NCBI GenBank assembly: GCA_017455225.1
Contig: JAFTBL010000142.1
Span: 1-6,883 of the forward strand
Length of the DNA stretch: 6,883 nucleotides
Direction of reading: 5' to 3'
DNA from: Oscillospiraceae bacterium
GTDB taxonomy: Bacteria > Bacillota_A > Clostridia > Oscillospirales > Oscillospiraceae
Made by a program: the position numbers and the translations under genes. Positions 1 through 5,508 of this stretch are shown piece by piece (position 1 is the first letter of the stretch; every line of letters begins with the position of its first letter). Under the pieces are notes generated by a model, which was given only the letters and a program-made list of their open reading frames with translations, was not told the origin of the DNA and made no database searches.

Positions 1-2
1 AG

Positions 3-719
3 ATATTCCCGGTGCTGTCGGCCATCTTTGAAAAGATCCAGGGTGAGTGTCCTTATAAATCCCCTACCGACATGGGCGTGAATATGGCGGGCTTTGCCAT
101 CGTGGACGACGAGGTGTGCCAGGAGGCCAGCCGCATGGAGATCCTGCGCCGCTACTACGCCGGTCTGGTGGATCGGGCCAAGGCCCGGTGCGACGAGAGC
201 TTGGTCACCAAGCTGGAGCTGGTGATGCAGCAGGCGGGCGTGACGCCGGATATCTGCCCGGCGGTGCAGGCCAGCCTTGACAAGGCCGCTGCCACCGGCG
301 CCCCCGCCGGCGCCATGGTGCTGCCGGACGGCAGCGTGGTCACGGGCAAGACCTCCTCCCTGCTGGGGCCCAGTGCGGCGCTGCTGCTCAACGCCATCAA
401 GCGCCTTGCCGGCATTGACCACAATCTGGAGCTGATCCCCGCCTCCGTCATCGAGCCCATCAGCGCCATGAAGATCGGCTATCTGGGGCACCACAATCCC
501 CGCCTCCACTCCGACGAGGTGCTGATCGCCCTGACCATCTCCGCCCTGAGCAATCCGCTGGCCTCCATGGTGCAGCAGCAGCTGAAGAACCTGCGGGGCT
601 GCGAGGCCCACTTCACCGTCATCCTCTCCGAGGAGGACGAGAAGCTCTATAAGCGTCTGGGCATCCACGTCAGCTGCGAGCCGAAATATGAGATCCGCAA
701 GCTGTATCACAAGAACTGA
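3..719 (+). CDS. DUF1846 family protein, C-terminal half (5' end outside window)
   Basis: The reading frame is open from the first bases of the window (codons for I-F-P precede the GTG at 12), so the gene starts upstream. About 238 C-terminal residues are present. Family members are usually near 500 residues, so roughly half is visible. Recognisable conserved stretches are DMGVNMAGFAI near the start, SSLLGPSAALLLNAIK in the middle, and LGHHNPRLHSDEVLIAL followed by NPLASMVQQQLKNLRGCEAH. These match my recollection of the DUF1846 (UPF0371) family, which has solved structures but no established biochemical function. No signal peptide or membrane segment is visible in this part, so it is probably cytosolic. 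The gene lies 68 bp upstream of tex on the same strand, with a hairpin between them. The family call is confident, while the function is unknown. Confidence 0.88.
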   Translation: MFPVLSAIFEKIQGECPYKSPTDMGVNMAGFAIVDDEVCQEASRMEILRRYYAGLVDRAKARCDESLVTKLELVMQQAGVTPDICPAVQASLDKAAATGAPAGAMVLPDGSVVTGKTSSLLGPSAALLLNAIKRLAGIDHNLELIPASVIEPISAMKIGYLGHHNPRLHSDEVLIALTISALSNPLASMVQQQLKNLRGCEAHFTVILSEEDEKLYKRLGIHVSCEPKYEIRKLYHKN

Positions 720-740
720 AGCGATCGTCAAACGGGCACG

Positions 741-765
741 AAACGGCTCCCTCGGGGGCCGTTTT
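741..765 (+). terminator. Hairpin with short T run between the DUF1846 gene and tex
   Basis: A 10-bp stem (AAACGGCTCC at 741-750 with GGGGCCGTTT at 755-764, one T-G wobble) closes a CTCG loop and ends in only four Ts (762-765) before CCCG. An outer CGGG (733-736) can also pair with CCCG (766-769). The short T run, which is itself partly paired, suggests a weak or leaky terminator. Only 22 bp separate it from the tex start, too little for a promoter, so read-through into tex is likely unless tex is driven from inside the upstream gene. Confidence 0.6.
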
Positions 766-787
766 CCCGCCGAAAAAGGAGCTTTTT

Positions 788-2953
788 ATGACCGACATCA
801 TCACCTCCCTCGCCAAAACGCTGGGGCAGGAGCCCCGCTATGTGGAAAACGTGGTGCGCCTTCTGGACGAGGGCAACACCATCCCCTTCATCGCCCGCTA
901 CCGCAAGGAGCTCCACGGCTCCATGGACGACACCGCCCTGCGCGCGCTCCACGACCGGCTCGCCTATCTGCGCAATCTGGCCGCACGGAAGGAAGAGATC
1001 AAACGCTCCGTCGCCGAGCAGGAGAAGCTGACGGAGGAGCTGGCCGCCGCCATCGACCATGCGGAAACACTGGCGGAGGTGGAGGATCTCTACCGCCCCT
1101 ATAAGCAAAAGCGCCGCACCCGCGCCACCGTGGCGCGGGAAAAGGGTCTGGAGGGTCTGGCCGCCGCCATCCGCGCCCAGCGTCCCGGGGAGGATCCGGC
1201 GGTGCTGGCGCAGGCGTATCTCAGTGCGGAAAAGGGCGTCGCCTCGGTGGAGGACGCGCTGGCCGGCGCCAATGACATTCTGGCCGAGGACGTGTCCGAC
1301 GACGCCGCAGGGCGCCGCCTGCTGCGGGGGCTGGTCAGCCGTCAGGGCGCTCTGCGCTCTGCCTCCGCCGGGGAGGAGGACAGCGTCTACCGCCTGTACT
1401 ACGAGTTCTGTCAGCCCGTTTCCCGCCTGCAGGGTCACCAGATCCTGGCGATCAACCGGGGCGAGAAGGAGGGCTTTTTGAAGGTGTCCGTGGAGGTGGA
1501 TCGCCCCTCGGCGCTGGACGTGCTGTATCGCCGCTTCGTCACCGGCAGCGGCAAATGCGCCGCTTTCGTCCGCTCCGCCGCCGAGGACGGCTATGACCGC
1601 CTGCTGTTCCCCTCGCTGGAGCGTGAGGTACGCAGCGACCTGACCGACAGGGCCAACGAGGGCGCCATTCACAACTTCGCGCTGAATCTGCGCCCCCTGC
1701 TGCTGCAGCCGCCCATCAAGGGTCACGTGACCATGGGGCTGGATCCCGGCTACGCCCACGGCTGCAAGGTGGCGGTGGTGGACGGCACCGGCAAGGTGCT
1801 GGACACCGCCGTGGTCTACCCCACCTACGGGGCGCGGCAGAAGGAGGAGGCCATCCGCACTCTCTCCGCCATGATCCGGCGCCATGGCGTGACCCATATC
1901 GCCATCGGCAACGGCACCGCCAGCCGGGAAACAGAGCAGATGACCGTGGAGATGCTCCGGGCTCTGCCCGGCGTCAGCTACATGATCGTCAACGAGGCGG
2001 GCGCCTCGGTGTATTCCGCCAGCAAGCTGGCGGCGGAGGAGTTCCCCGAATACGACGTCAATCTCCGCAGCGCCGTGTCCATCGCCCGGCGGATGCAGGA
2101 TCCGCTGGCGGAGCTGGTGAAGATCGACCCCAAGGCCATCGGCGTGGGGCAGTATCAGCACGACATGCCCCAAAAGCGGCTGGATGAGGCGCTCTCCGGC
2201 GTGGTGGAGGACTGCGTGAACGCGGTGGGCGTGGACGTGAACACCGCCAGCCCCAGCCTTTTGAGCCGTGTGTCCGGCCTCAACGCCGCCACGGCAAAGA
2301 ACATCGTGGCATACCGGGAGGCCCACGGCGCCTTCACCTCCCGCCGCCAGCTTCTGCAGGTGCCCAAGCTGGGGCCCCGCGCCTTCCAGCAGTGCGCCGG
2401 CTTTTTGCGCGTTCCGGAGAGCGCCAGCGTGCTGGACAACACCGGCGTCCACCCGGAAAGCTATGGCGCGGCGGAGCAGCTGCTGGCGCTGTGGGGCTAC
2501 ACGCCGGCGGACGTGGCGGCGGGAAACCTGTCGGCGCTGCCGGCCCAGGTGGCACAGATGGGCAAGGAGACCGCGGCGCAGAAGATCGGCGTGGGCGTGC
2601 CCACGCTGGAGGACGTGGTGAAGGAGCTGCTGCGTCCCGGCCGGGACATGCGCGACGATCTGCCCGCTCCCATTCTGCGCACCGACGTGCTGGAGCTGAA
2701 GGATCTGCAGCCGGGCATGGTGCTGCGGGGCACGGTGCGCAACGTGGTGGATTTCGGCGTGTTCGTGGACGTGGGTGTGCATCAGGACGGGCTGGTGCAT
2801 ATTTCGCAGGTCTGCGCCCGGCGCATCGCCCATCCCAGCGAGGTGGTGTCCGTGGGGGACGTGGTGTCGGTGGTGGTGCTGTCGGTGGATCAGCAGAAGC
2901 GCCGCATCTCTCTGAGCATGAAGCAGGCGCCCCGTGACGGAGCGCAGAAATAG
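788..2953 (+). CDS. tex: Tex, S1-domain transcription accessory / RNA-binding protein
   Basis: A complete 721-residue protein, a normal length for Tex (YdcI-like in Bacillus). Domains in order: a helical N-terminal Tex region (about 1-190, including the conserved EGNTIPFIARYRKE and DLYRPYK segments); an RNase H-like YqgF fold beginning at GLDPGYAHGCKVAVVD (317-332); a helix-hairpin-helix region starting at VDVNTASPSLLSRV (482) and running to about 542; and a C-terminal S1 RNA-binding domain (about 642-712, PGMVLRGTVRNVVDFGVFVDVG). Tex is a cytosolic nucleic-acid-binding protein linked to transcription and toxin-gene expression in Bordetella and to RNA metabolism elsewhere. Its exact role is not settled. 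The start at 788 is supported by AAGGAG (776-781), 6 nt upstream. No promoter is visible immediately upstream. The gene stops 1 bp before the -35 box of the next unit. Confidence 0.97.
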   Translation: MTDIITSLAKTLGQEPRYVENVVRLLDEGNTIPFIARYRKELHGSMDDTALRALHDRLAYLRNLAARKEEIKRSVAEQEKLTEELAAAIDHAETLAEVEDLYRPYKQKRRTRATVAREKGLEGLAAAIRAQRPGEDPAVLAQAYLSAEKGVASVEDALAGANDILAEDVSDDAAGRRLLRGLVSRQGALRSASAGEEDSVYRLYYEFCQPVSRLQGHQILAINRGEKEGFLKVSVEVDRPSALDVLYRRFVTGSGKCAAFVRSAAEDGYDRLLFPSLEREVRSDLTDRANEGAIHNFALNLRPLLLQPPIKGHVTMGLDPGYAHGCKVAVVDGTGKVLDTAVVYPTYGARQKEEAIRTLSAMIRRHGVTHIAIGNGTASRETEQMTVEMLRALPGVSYMIVNEAGASVYSASKLAAEEFPEYDVNLRSAVSIARRMQDPLAELVKIDPKAIGVGQYQHDMPQKRLDEALSGVVEDCVNAVGVDVNTASPSLLSRVSGLNAATAKNIVAYREAHGAFTSRRQLLQVPKLGPRAFQQCAGFLRVPESASVLDNTGVHPESYGAAEQLLALWGYTPADVAAGNLSALPAQVAQMGKETAAQKIGVGVPTLEDVVKELLRPGRDMRDDLPAPILRTDVLELKDLQPGMVLRGTVRNVVDFGVFVDVGVHQDGLVHISQVCARRIAHPSEVVSVGDVVSVVVLSVDQQKRRISLSMKQAPRDGAQK

Positions 2954-2982
2954 TTGCAAACGGGGAAAATCGGGTGTATAAT
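2954..2982 (+). promoter_or_regulatory. Sigma-A type promoter for the 60-residue protein gene
   Basis: TTGCAA (2954-2959), a 17-bp spacer and a perfect TATAAT (2977-2982). Transcription would start near 2989, giving a leader of only about 23 nt. The -35 box begins directly after the tex stop codon, so this is a new transcription start rather than simple read-through from tex. Confidence 0.85.
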
Positions 2983-2998
2983 GGTACATCATTGAGAT

Positions 2999-3003
2999 GG
3001 AGG
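2999..3003 (+). promoter_or_regulatory. Ribosome binding site that fixes the start of the small gene
   Basis: GGAGG lies 8 nt before the ATG at 3012. An in-frame ATG at 2997 overlaps this element and has no ribosome binding site of its own, so 3012 is the better start. Confidence 0.85.
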
Positions 3004-3011
3004 TTGATCCT

Positions 3012-3194
3012 ATGAATCCCTATATCCAGCAGCAGGTTGAAAATATGGTCGATCAGGTGGAGACGTTTGCCAAGGGCTGCCACAAGGCCGCGCTGAAGGA
3101 CGACGGCTCGATGGACGTGACCGAGCAGTATACCATCGCCACCATCGAGCGGCTGAGCGAGGAGTTCGTCAAGGGGCTCAAAAAGATCTATTGA
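3012..3194 (+). CDS. Small acidic helical protein of unknown function (60 aa)
   Basis: I do not recognise the family. The 60-residue product begins MNPYIQQQVENMVDQVE and ends EEFVKGLKKIY. It has ten Asp/Glu against seven Lys/Arg, one Cys (23) and one His (24). By eye it forms two amphipathic helices (about 4-28 and 36-58) separated by a DDGSMD turn. There is no signal peptide, no membrane segment and no zinc-ribbon pattern, so a small cytosolic helical-hairpin protein is the likely picture. It is real rather than chance: it has a near-consensus promoter, a GGAGG site at correct spacing, a sensible composition and a strong terminator 16 bp after the stop. It is monocistronic. It could be a small regulator or an accessory subunit, but nothing in the sequence decides this. 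Confidence 0.85.
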   Translation: MNPYIQQQVENMVDQVETFAKGCHKAALKDDGSMDVTEQYTIATIERLSEEFVKGLKKIY

Positions 3195-3209
3195 TCTGCA
3201 AAGTGCATC

Positions 3210-3250
3210 AAAACAGCGCGGCGCCGTCTCCGGCGCCGCGCTGTTTTTTT
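3210..3250 (+). terminator. Strong rho-independent terminator, probably bidirectional
   Basis: A perfect 17-bp stem (3210-3226 with 3231-3247) with a TCTC loop, GC-rich in its core and followed on the plus strand by seven Ts (3244-3250). On the minus strand the same stem ends in TTTT, just 8 bp after the deoR stop, so it can also serve the convergent deoR gene, though less efficiently. Confidence 0.95.
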
Positions 3251-3254
3251 GTTT

Positions 3255-4025
3255 TTACGCCTCCAAAGGATCCACCACGTGCACCTTCACGCCCAACTCC
3301 CGATAGGGCCGCAGCAGCTCCTCCGGTGTGCCGCTGTCGGTGATCAGATGATCCAGCACACCCGCCGGGCAGATGTTGTACACCGCCACGGTACCGAACT
3401 TGCTGTGGTCAGCCAGCCCGATCACACAGTCCACCTTGTCGATGAACGTGCGCAGCAGGGACGATTCGTCCATCCGGTAGTCGGTCACGCCCTCGGGCGT
3501 GATGCCTCCCACGCCCACGATCAGCTTACCCACGTTGAAGATGCCCAAATTGTCCAGCGCCGTGATGCCGGAGGTGGAGAAATCGTCCCGCCGCAGGTGT
3601 CCGCCCAAGCAGAACACCTCCACGTCGGGGCAGTCGGCCAGCTCCATGGCCACCGGCAGGGAGTTGGTCACCGCGGTGACGTTCTTGCGCTCCCACAGGC
3701 ACGAGGCCACCAGCCGGGTGGTGGTGCCGGGTGTGATCAGCACCGTGTCGCCGTCCTCGATCAGGCTCGCCGCCGCCGAGGCGATGGCTCGCTTTTCCGG
3801 CGTGTGATACTGCTGACGCAGCGTGTAGGCCGACTCGCTCACGTGGGGGCGCACGCTCACCGCGCCTCCGTGGATCCGCCGCACGAAGCCCTCCTTTTCC
3901 AGACACTCCAGATCCCGCCGGATCGTCTCCGACGACACCTGAAACCGGTTCACCAGCTCCTGTACGTTCACAAAGCCCGCACCGTTGAGCAGCTCCTTGA
4001 TCTGTTCCCGCCGAACCTCCAGCAT
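3255..4025 (-). CDS. DeoR-family transcriptional regulator
   Basis: A 256-residue protein of normal family length. The N-terminal winged helix-turn-helix spans about residues 1-56 (recognition helix around VSSETIRRDLECLE, 30-43; wing GFVRRIHGGAV, 46-56). The C-terminal DeoRC sugar-phosphate sensor domain (about 75-230) contains TNSLPVAMEL (120-129), GGHLRRDDFSTSG (141-153), GVGGITPEGVTDY (171-183) and LADHSKFGTVAVY (204-216). DeoR proteins usually repress sugar or nucleoside genes and release DNA on binding a phosphorylated metabolite. The start at 4025 is chosen because GGGGAGG lies 7 nt upstream on this strand. An in-frame ATG at 4097 would run the coding region through the promoter. The usual phosphate-loop motif D-[SA]-G-T-T is T-P-G-T-T here (98-102). 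It is divergent from the aminotransferase gene, which it probably regulates along with itself. Effector unknown. Confidence 0.95.
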   Translation of the reverse strand: MLEVRREQIKELLNGAGFVNVQELVNRFQVSSETIRRDLECLEKEGFVRRIHGGAVSVRPHVSESAYTLRQQYHTPEKRAIASAAASLIEDGDTVLITPGTTTRLVASCLWERKNVTAVTNSLPVAMELADCPDVEVFCLGGHLRRDDFSTSGITALDNLGIFNVGKLIVGVGGITPEGVTDYRMDESSLLRTFIDKVDCVIGLADHSKFGTVAVYNICPAGVLDHLITDSGTPEELLRPYRELGVKVHVVDPLEA

Positions 4026-4061
4026 ATGCCCGCCTCCCCGCTTTTGTGGGTTATTTGTTTT

Positions 4062-4090
4062 ATTATAGACCACCGCGCCGCAAAAATCCA
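4062..4090 (-). promoter_or_regulatory. Promoter for the deoR gene
   Basis: On the minus strand a perfect TATAAT occupies 4067 down to 4062, with a poor -35 candidate TGGATT (4090-4085) at 17-bp spacing. Transcription would start near 4055, about 30 nt before the start codon. The -10 is convincing and the -35 is weak, so the promoter may be modest in strength. Confidence 0.65.
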
Positions 4091-4108
4091 CCCCCATTTG
4101 CCTTGTGT

Positions 4109-4128
4109 GGTTTTACAAAGAAAAAACC
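4109..4128. promoter_or_regulatory. Candidate operator: GGTTTT-N8-AAAACC inverted repeat
   Basis: A 6-bp inverted repeat with an 8-bp centre, in the AT-rich spacer between the two divergent promoters. Its position suits a DeoR-type binding site. The arms are short and low in complexity, so chance is a real possibility. Confidence 0.3.
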
Positions 4129-4148
4129 AAAAAATTCAACACTTCCTA

Positions 4149-4178
4149 TTGACTTCACCTCCCCGCCCGTGGTAGGAT
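4149..4178 (+). promoter_or_regulatory. Promoter for the aminotransferase gene
   Basis: TTGACT (4149-4154), an 18-bp spacer and TAGGAT (4173-4178, four of six consensus bases). Transcription would begin near 4185, leaving a leader of about 66 nt. An 8-bp inverted repeat (CACTTCCT 4140-4147, AGGAAGTG 4191-4198) brackets the promoter on both sides. Confidence 0.6.
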
Positions 4179-4250
4179 GTAGCTGTCGGCAGGAAGTGGT
4201 TTTGTGCGTCCGCCTCCGGCCGGGAATTTCATGAAAAGAAGGTACGATCC

Positions 4251-5333
4251 ATGAAAACTTATCTGTTCAGCCCCGGCCCCGTAATGGTGGAGGAGCCTGT
4301 CCGCCAATCCCTGCTGCACTATGATATCTGCCACCGCAGCCCCGAGTTTGAGGAGATGTTCGCCGGCTTGCAGGAAAAGATCAAGCGTCTTTTCGAGGCA
4401 GACGATTCCTATTACTCCGTGGTGGTGTCCGGCTCCGGCACCTCCGCCAACGAGACTTGCCTGAGCACTGTGTTCAACGACGGCGACGAAGCTCTGCTGA
4501 TCAACAACGGCGAATTCGGCAACCGCCTGCAGGAGATCCTGGACAAGTATAAGGTGCCCACCCACGTGGTGGCGCCCGGCTGGGCCAATGTGCCTGACAT
4601 GGCCGAGGTGGAGGATCTGCTGAAGAAGTATCCCAAGATCACCTACATCTGCATGGTGTTCCATGAGACCAGCACCGGCATGATCAACCCCGTCCACGCC
4701 GTGGGCGAGCTGTCTGCCAAGTACGGCAAGCGTTTTTATGTGGACTGCGTCAGCGCCGCCGCCGGCGAGCACATCGACGTGGTGAACAATCACATCGACC
4801 TTTGCTCCAGCGTGGGCGGCAAGTGCCTGGGCGCCTATCCCGGCTCCGCTTACGTCTGCGGCAAGGAGGAGCTGATGGCCTCCCTGACCCCCGAGATGGG
4901 CAAGAATGTGTATCTGAACCTTGCCAAGCACTATCAGATGGCCAAGAAGTGCCACCAGACCCCCAACACCCCCAACGTGACGTTGTTCTGGGCGCTGGAC
5001 GCCGCTCTGGACTGGACGCTGGACCGCGAAACGCTGGACGGCCGCATCGCCCGCTATCAGGAGTGCGCCAAGATCCTGCGCGACGGCATGAAGGAGATGG
5101 GCCTGCGCTTCCTGCTGCCGGAGGATCAGATGTCCAACACCGTCACCTCCGTGTTCCTGCCGGAGGGTCATGACGTAAACGCTTTCATCGCCCGCATGGC
5201 CAACGCCGGCTACACCGTGTACGCCGGTAAGGGCAAATATCTGGAGATGAATATGTTCCAGGTCGCCAACATGGGCGCTATCTATCCCGAGGACTGCAAG
5301 AAGTTCCTGCAGGTGCTCAAGGCCAACATCTGA
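4251..5333 (+). CDS. Class V PLP-dependent aminotransferase (alanine-glyoxylate / 2-AEP-pyruvate type)
   Basis: A complete 360-residue fold-type I enzyme that transfers an amino group between an amino acid and a 2-oxoacid in the cytosol. Visible motifs: the N-terminal SPGPVMV (7-13) typical of the alanine-glyoxylate/PhnW group; a PLP phosphate-binding GSGTSANE loop (61-68); the pyridine-nitrogen Asp in YVDCVSAAAGEH (Asp165); and the Schiff-base lysine in SSVGGKCLGAYPG (Lys191). The overall pattern resembles 2-aminoethylphosphonate-pyruvate transaminase, but no phosphonatase gene is adjacent and the active-site stretch differs (S-V-G-G-K where PhnW, from memory, has S-S-A-N-K). Substrate is therefore left open. 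Lysine is almost always AAG, which hints at good expression. The start at 4251 is preceded by AGAAGG (4237-4242), 8 nt upstream. The gene is monocistronic, with its own promoter and terminator, and divergent from deoR. Confidence 0.92.
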   Translation: MKTYLFSPGPVMVEEPVRQSLLHYDICHRSPEFEEMFAGLQEKIKRLFEADDSYYSVVVSGSGTSANETCLSTVFNDGDEALLINNGEFGNRLQEILDKYKVPTHVVAPGWANVPDMAEVEDLLKKYPKITYICMVFHETSTGMINPVHAVGELSAKYGKRFYVDCVSAAAGEHIDVVNNHIDLCSSVGGKCLGAYPGSAYVCGKEELMASLTPEMGKNVYLNLAKHYQMAKKCHQTPNTPNVTLFWALDAALDWTLDRETLDGRIARYQECAKILRDGMKEMGLRFLLPEDQMSNTVTSVFLPEGHDVNAFIARMANAGYTVYAGKGKYLEMNMFQVANMGAIYPEDCKKFLQVLKANI

Positions 5334-5349
5334 ATACCGCTTCCATCTT

Positions 5350-5383
5350 AAAGAGCCGGGGCGCAAACGCCCCGGCTCTTTTT
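5350..5383 (+). terminator. Strong rho-independent terminator of the aminotransferase gene
   Basis: A perfect 14-bp stem (5350-5363 with 5368-5381) with a CAAA loop and a five-T run (5379-5383), located 16 bp after the stop codon. Confidence 0.95.
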
Positions 5384-5421
5384 GCGTTCTTTAACGTTTT
5401 GTAAATCTTTCCGCCGCCGAA

Positions 5422-5453
5422 TTGACATCTTGCCGCTTACACGATAGTATAAT
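5422..5453 (+). promoter_or_regulatory. Promoter of the adaptor-ABC operon, unusual spacing
   Basis: A perfect TTGACA (5422-5427) and a perfect TATAAT (5448-5453) stand 20 bp apart. An overlapping TAGTAT (5445-5450) gives the normal 17-bp spacing but fits the -10 consensus less well. The stretch just upstream (5388-5410) is rich in A and T, like an UP element. Transcription would start near 5460, with a leader of about 50 nt. Confidence 0.75.
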
Positions 5454-5462
5454 ACTTGCATT

Positions 5463-5477
5463 GCCGCGCCCTGCGGC
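5463..5477 (+). other. Small hairpin at the predicted mRNA 5' end
   Basis: GCCGC (5463-5467) pairs with GCGGC (5473-5477) around a GCCCT loop, a few bases after the predicted transcription start. It could protect the 5' end of the transcript. It is too small to be more than a suggestion. Confidence 0.3.
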
Positions 5478-5508
5478 CATGCCATCACAGCGAAACGGAG
5501 GAATTGCT

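Noticed and set aside
728..2992. A 754-codon open frame on the minus strand opposite tex
   Set aside because: It mirrors tex almost exactly. Its product is rich in His, Gly, Gln, Val and Ala, has no domain pattern, and has no ribosome binding site. It results from GC-rich third positions in tex.
2997..3011. Upstream ATG start for the small protein (65 residues)
   Set aside because: This ATG overlaps the GGAGG site that serves the ATG at 3012 and has no ribosome binding site of its own.
2334..3083. A minus-strand frame over the tex 3' end and the small gene
   Set aside because: Pro/Arg/Ala-rich low-complexity product, and it crosses a good plus-strand promoter.
4026..4097. Upstream ATG giving a 280-residue DeoR protein
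   Set aside because: The extension would be translated from the promoter region (it covers the TATAAT box), and the standard family start MLEVRREQ at 4025 has a strong ribosome binding site.
3249..4175. A 308-codon plus-strand frame opposite deoR
   Set aside because: His/Gln/Arg-rich shadow of deoR that crosses its promoter; no ribosome binding site or domain pattern.
4155..5366. A 403-codon minus-strand frame opposite the aminotransferase
   Set aside because: Shadow of the real gene: His/Val/Gly/Leu-rich composition with no recognisable motifs, and it runs through the terminator and the plus-strand promoter.
5463..5508. Possible riboswitch in the leader of the efflux operon
   Set aside because: The leader is only about 50 nt with a single 5-bp hairpin, too short and simple for any riboswitch class I know.
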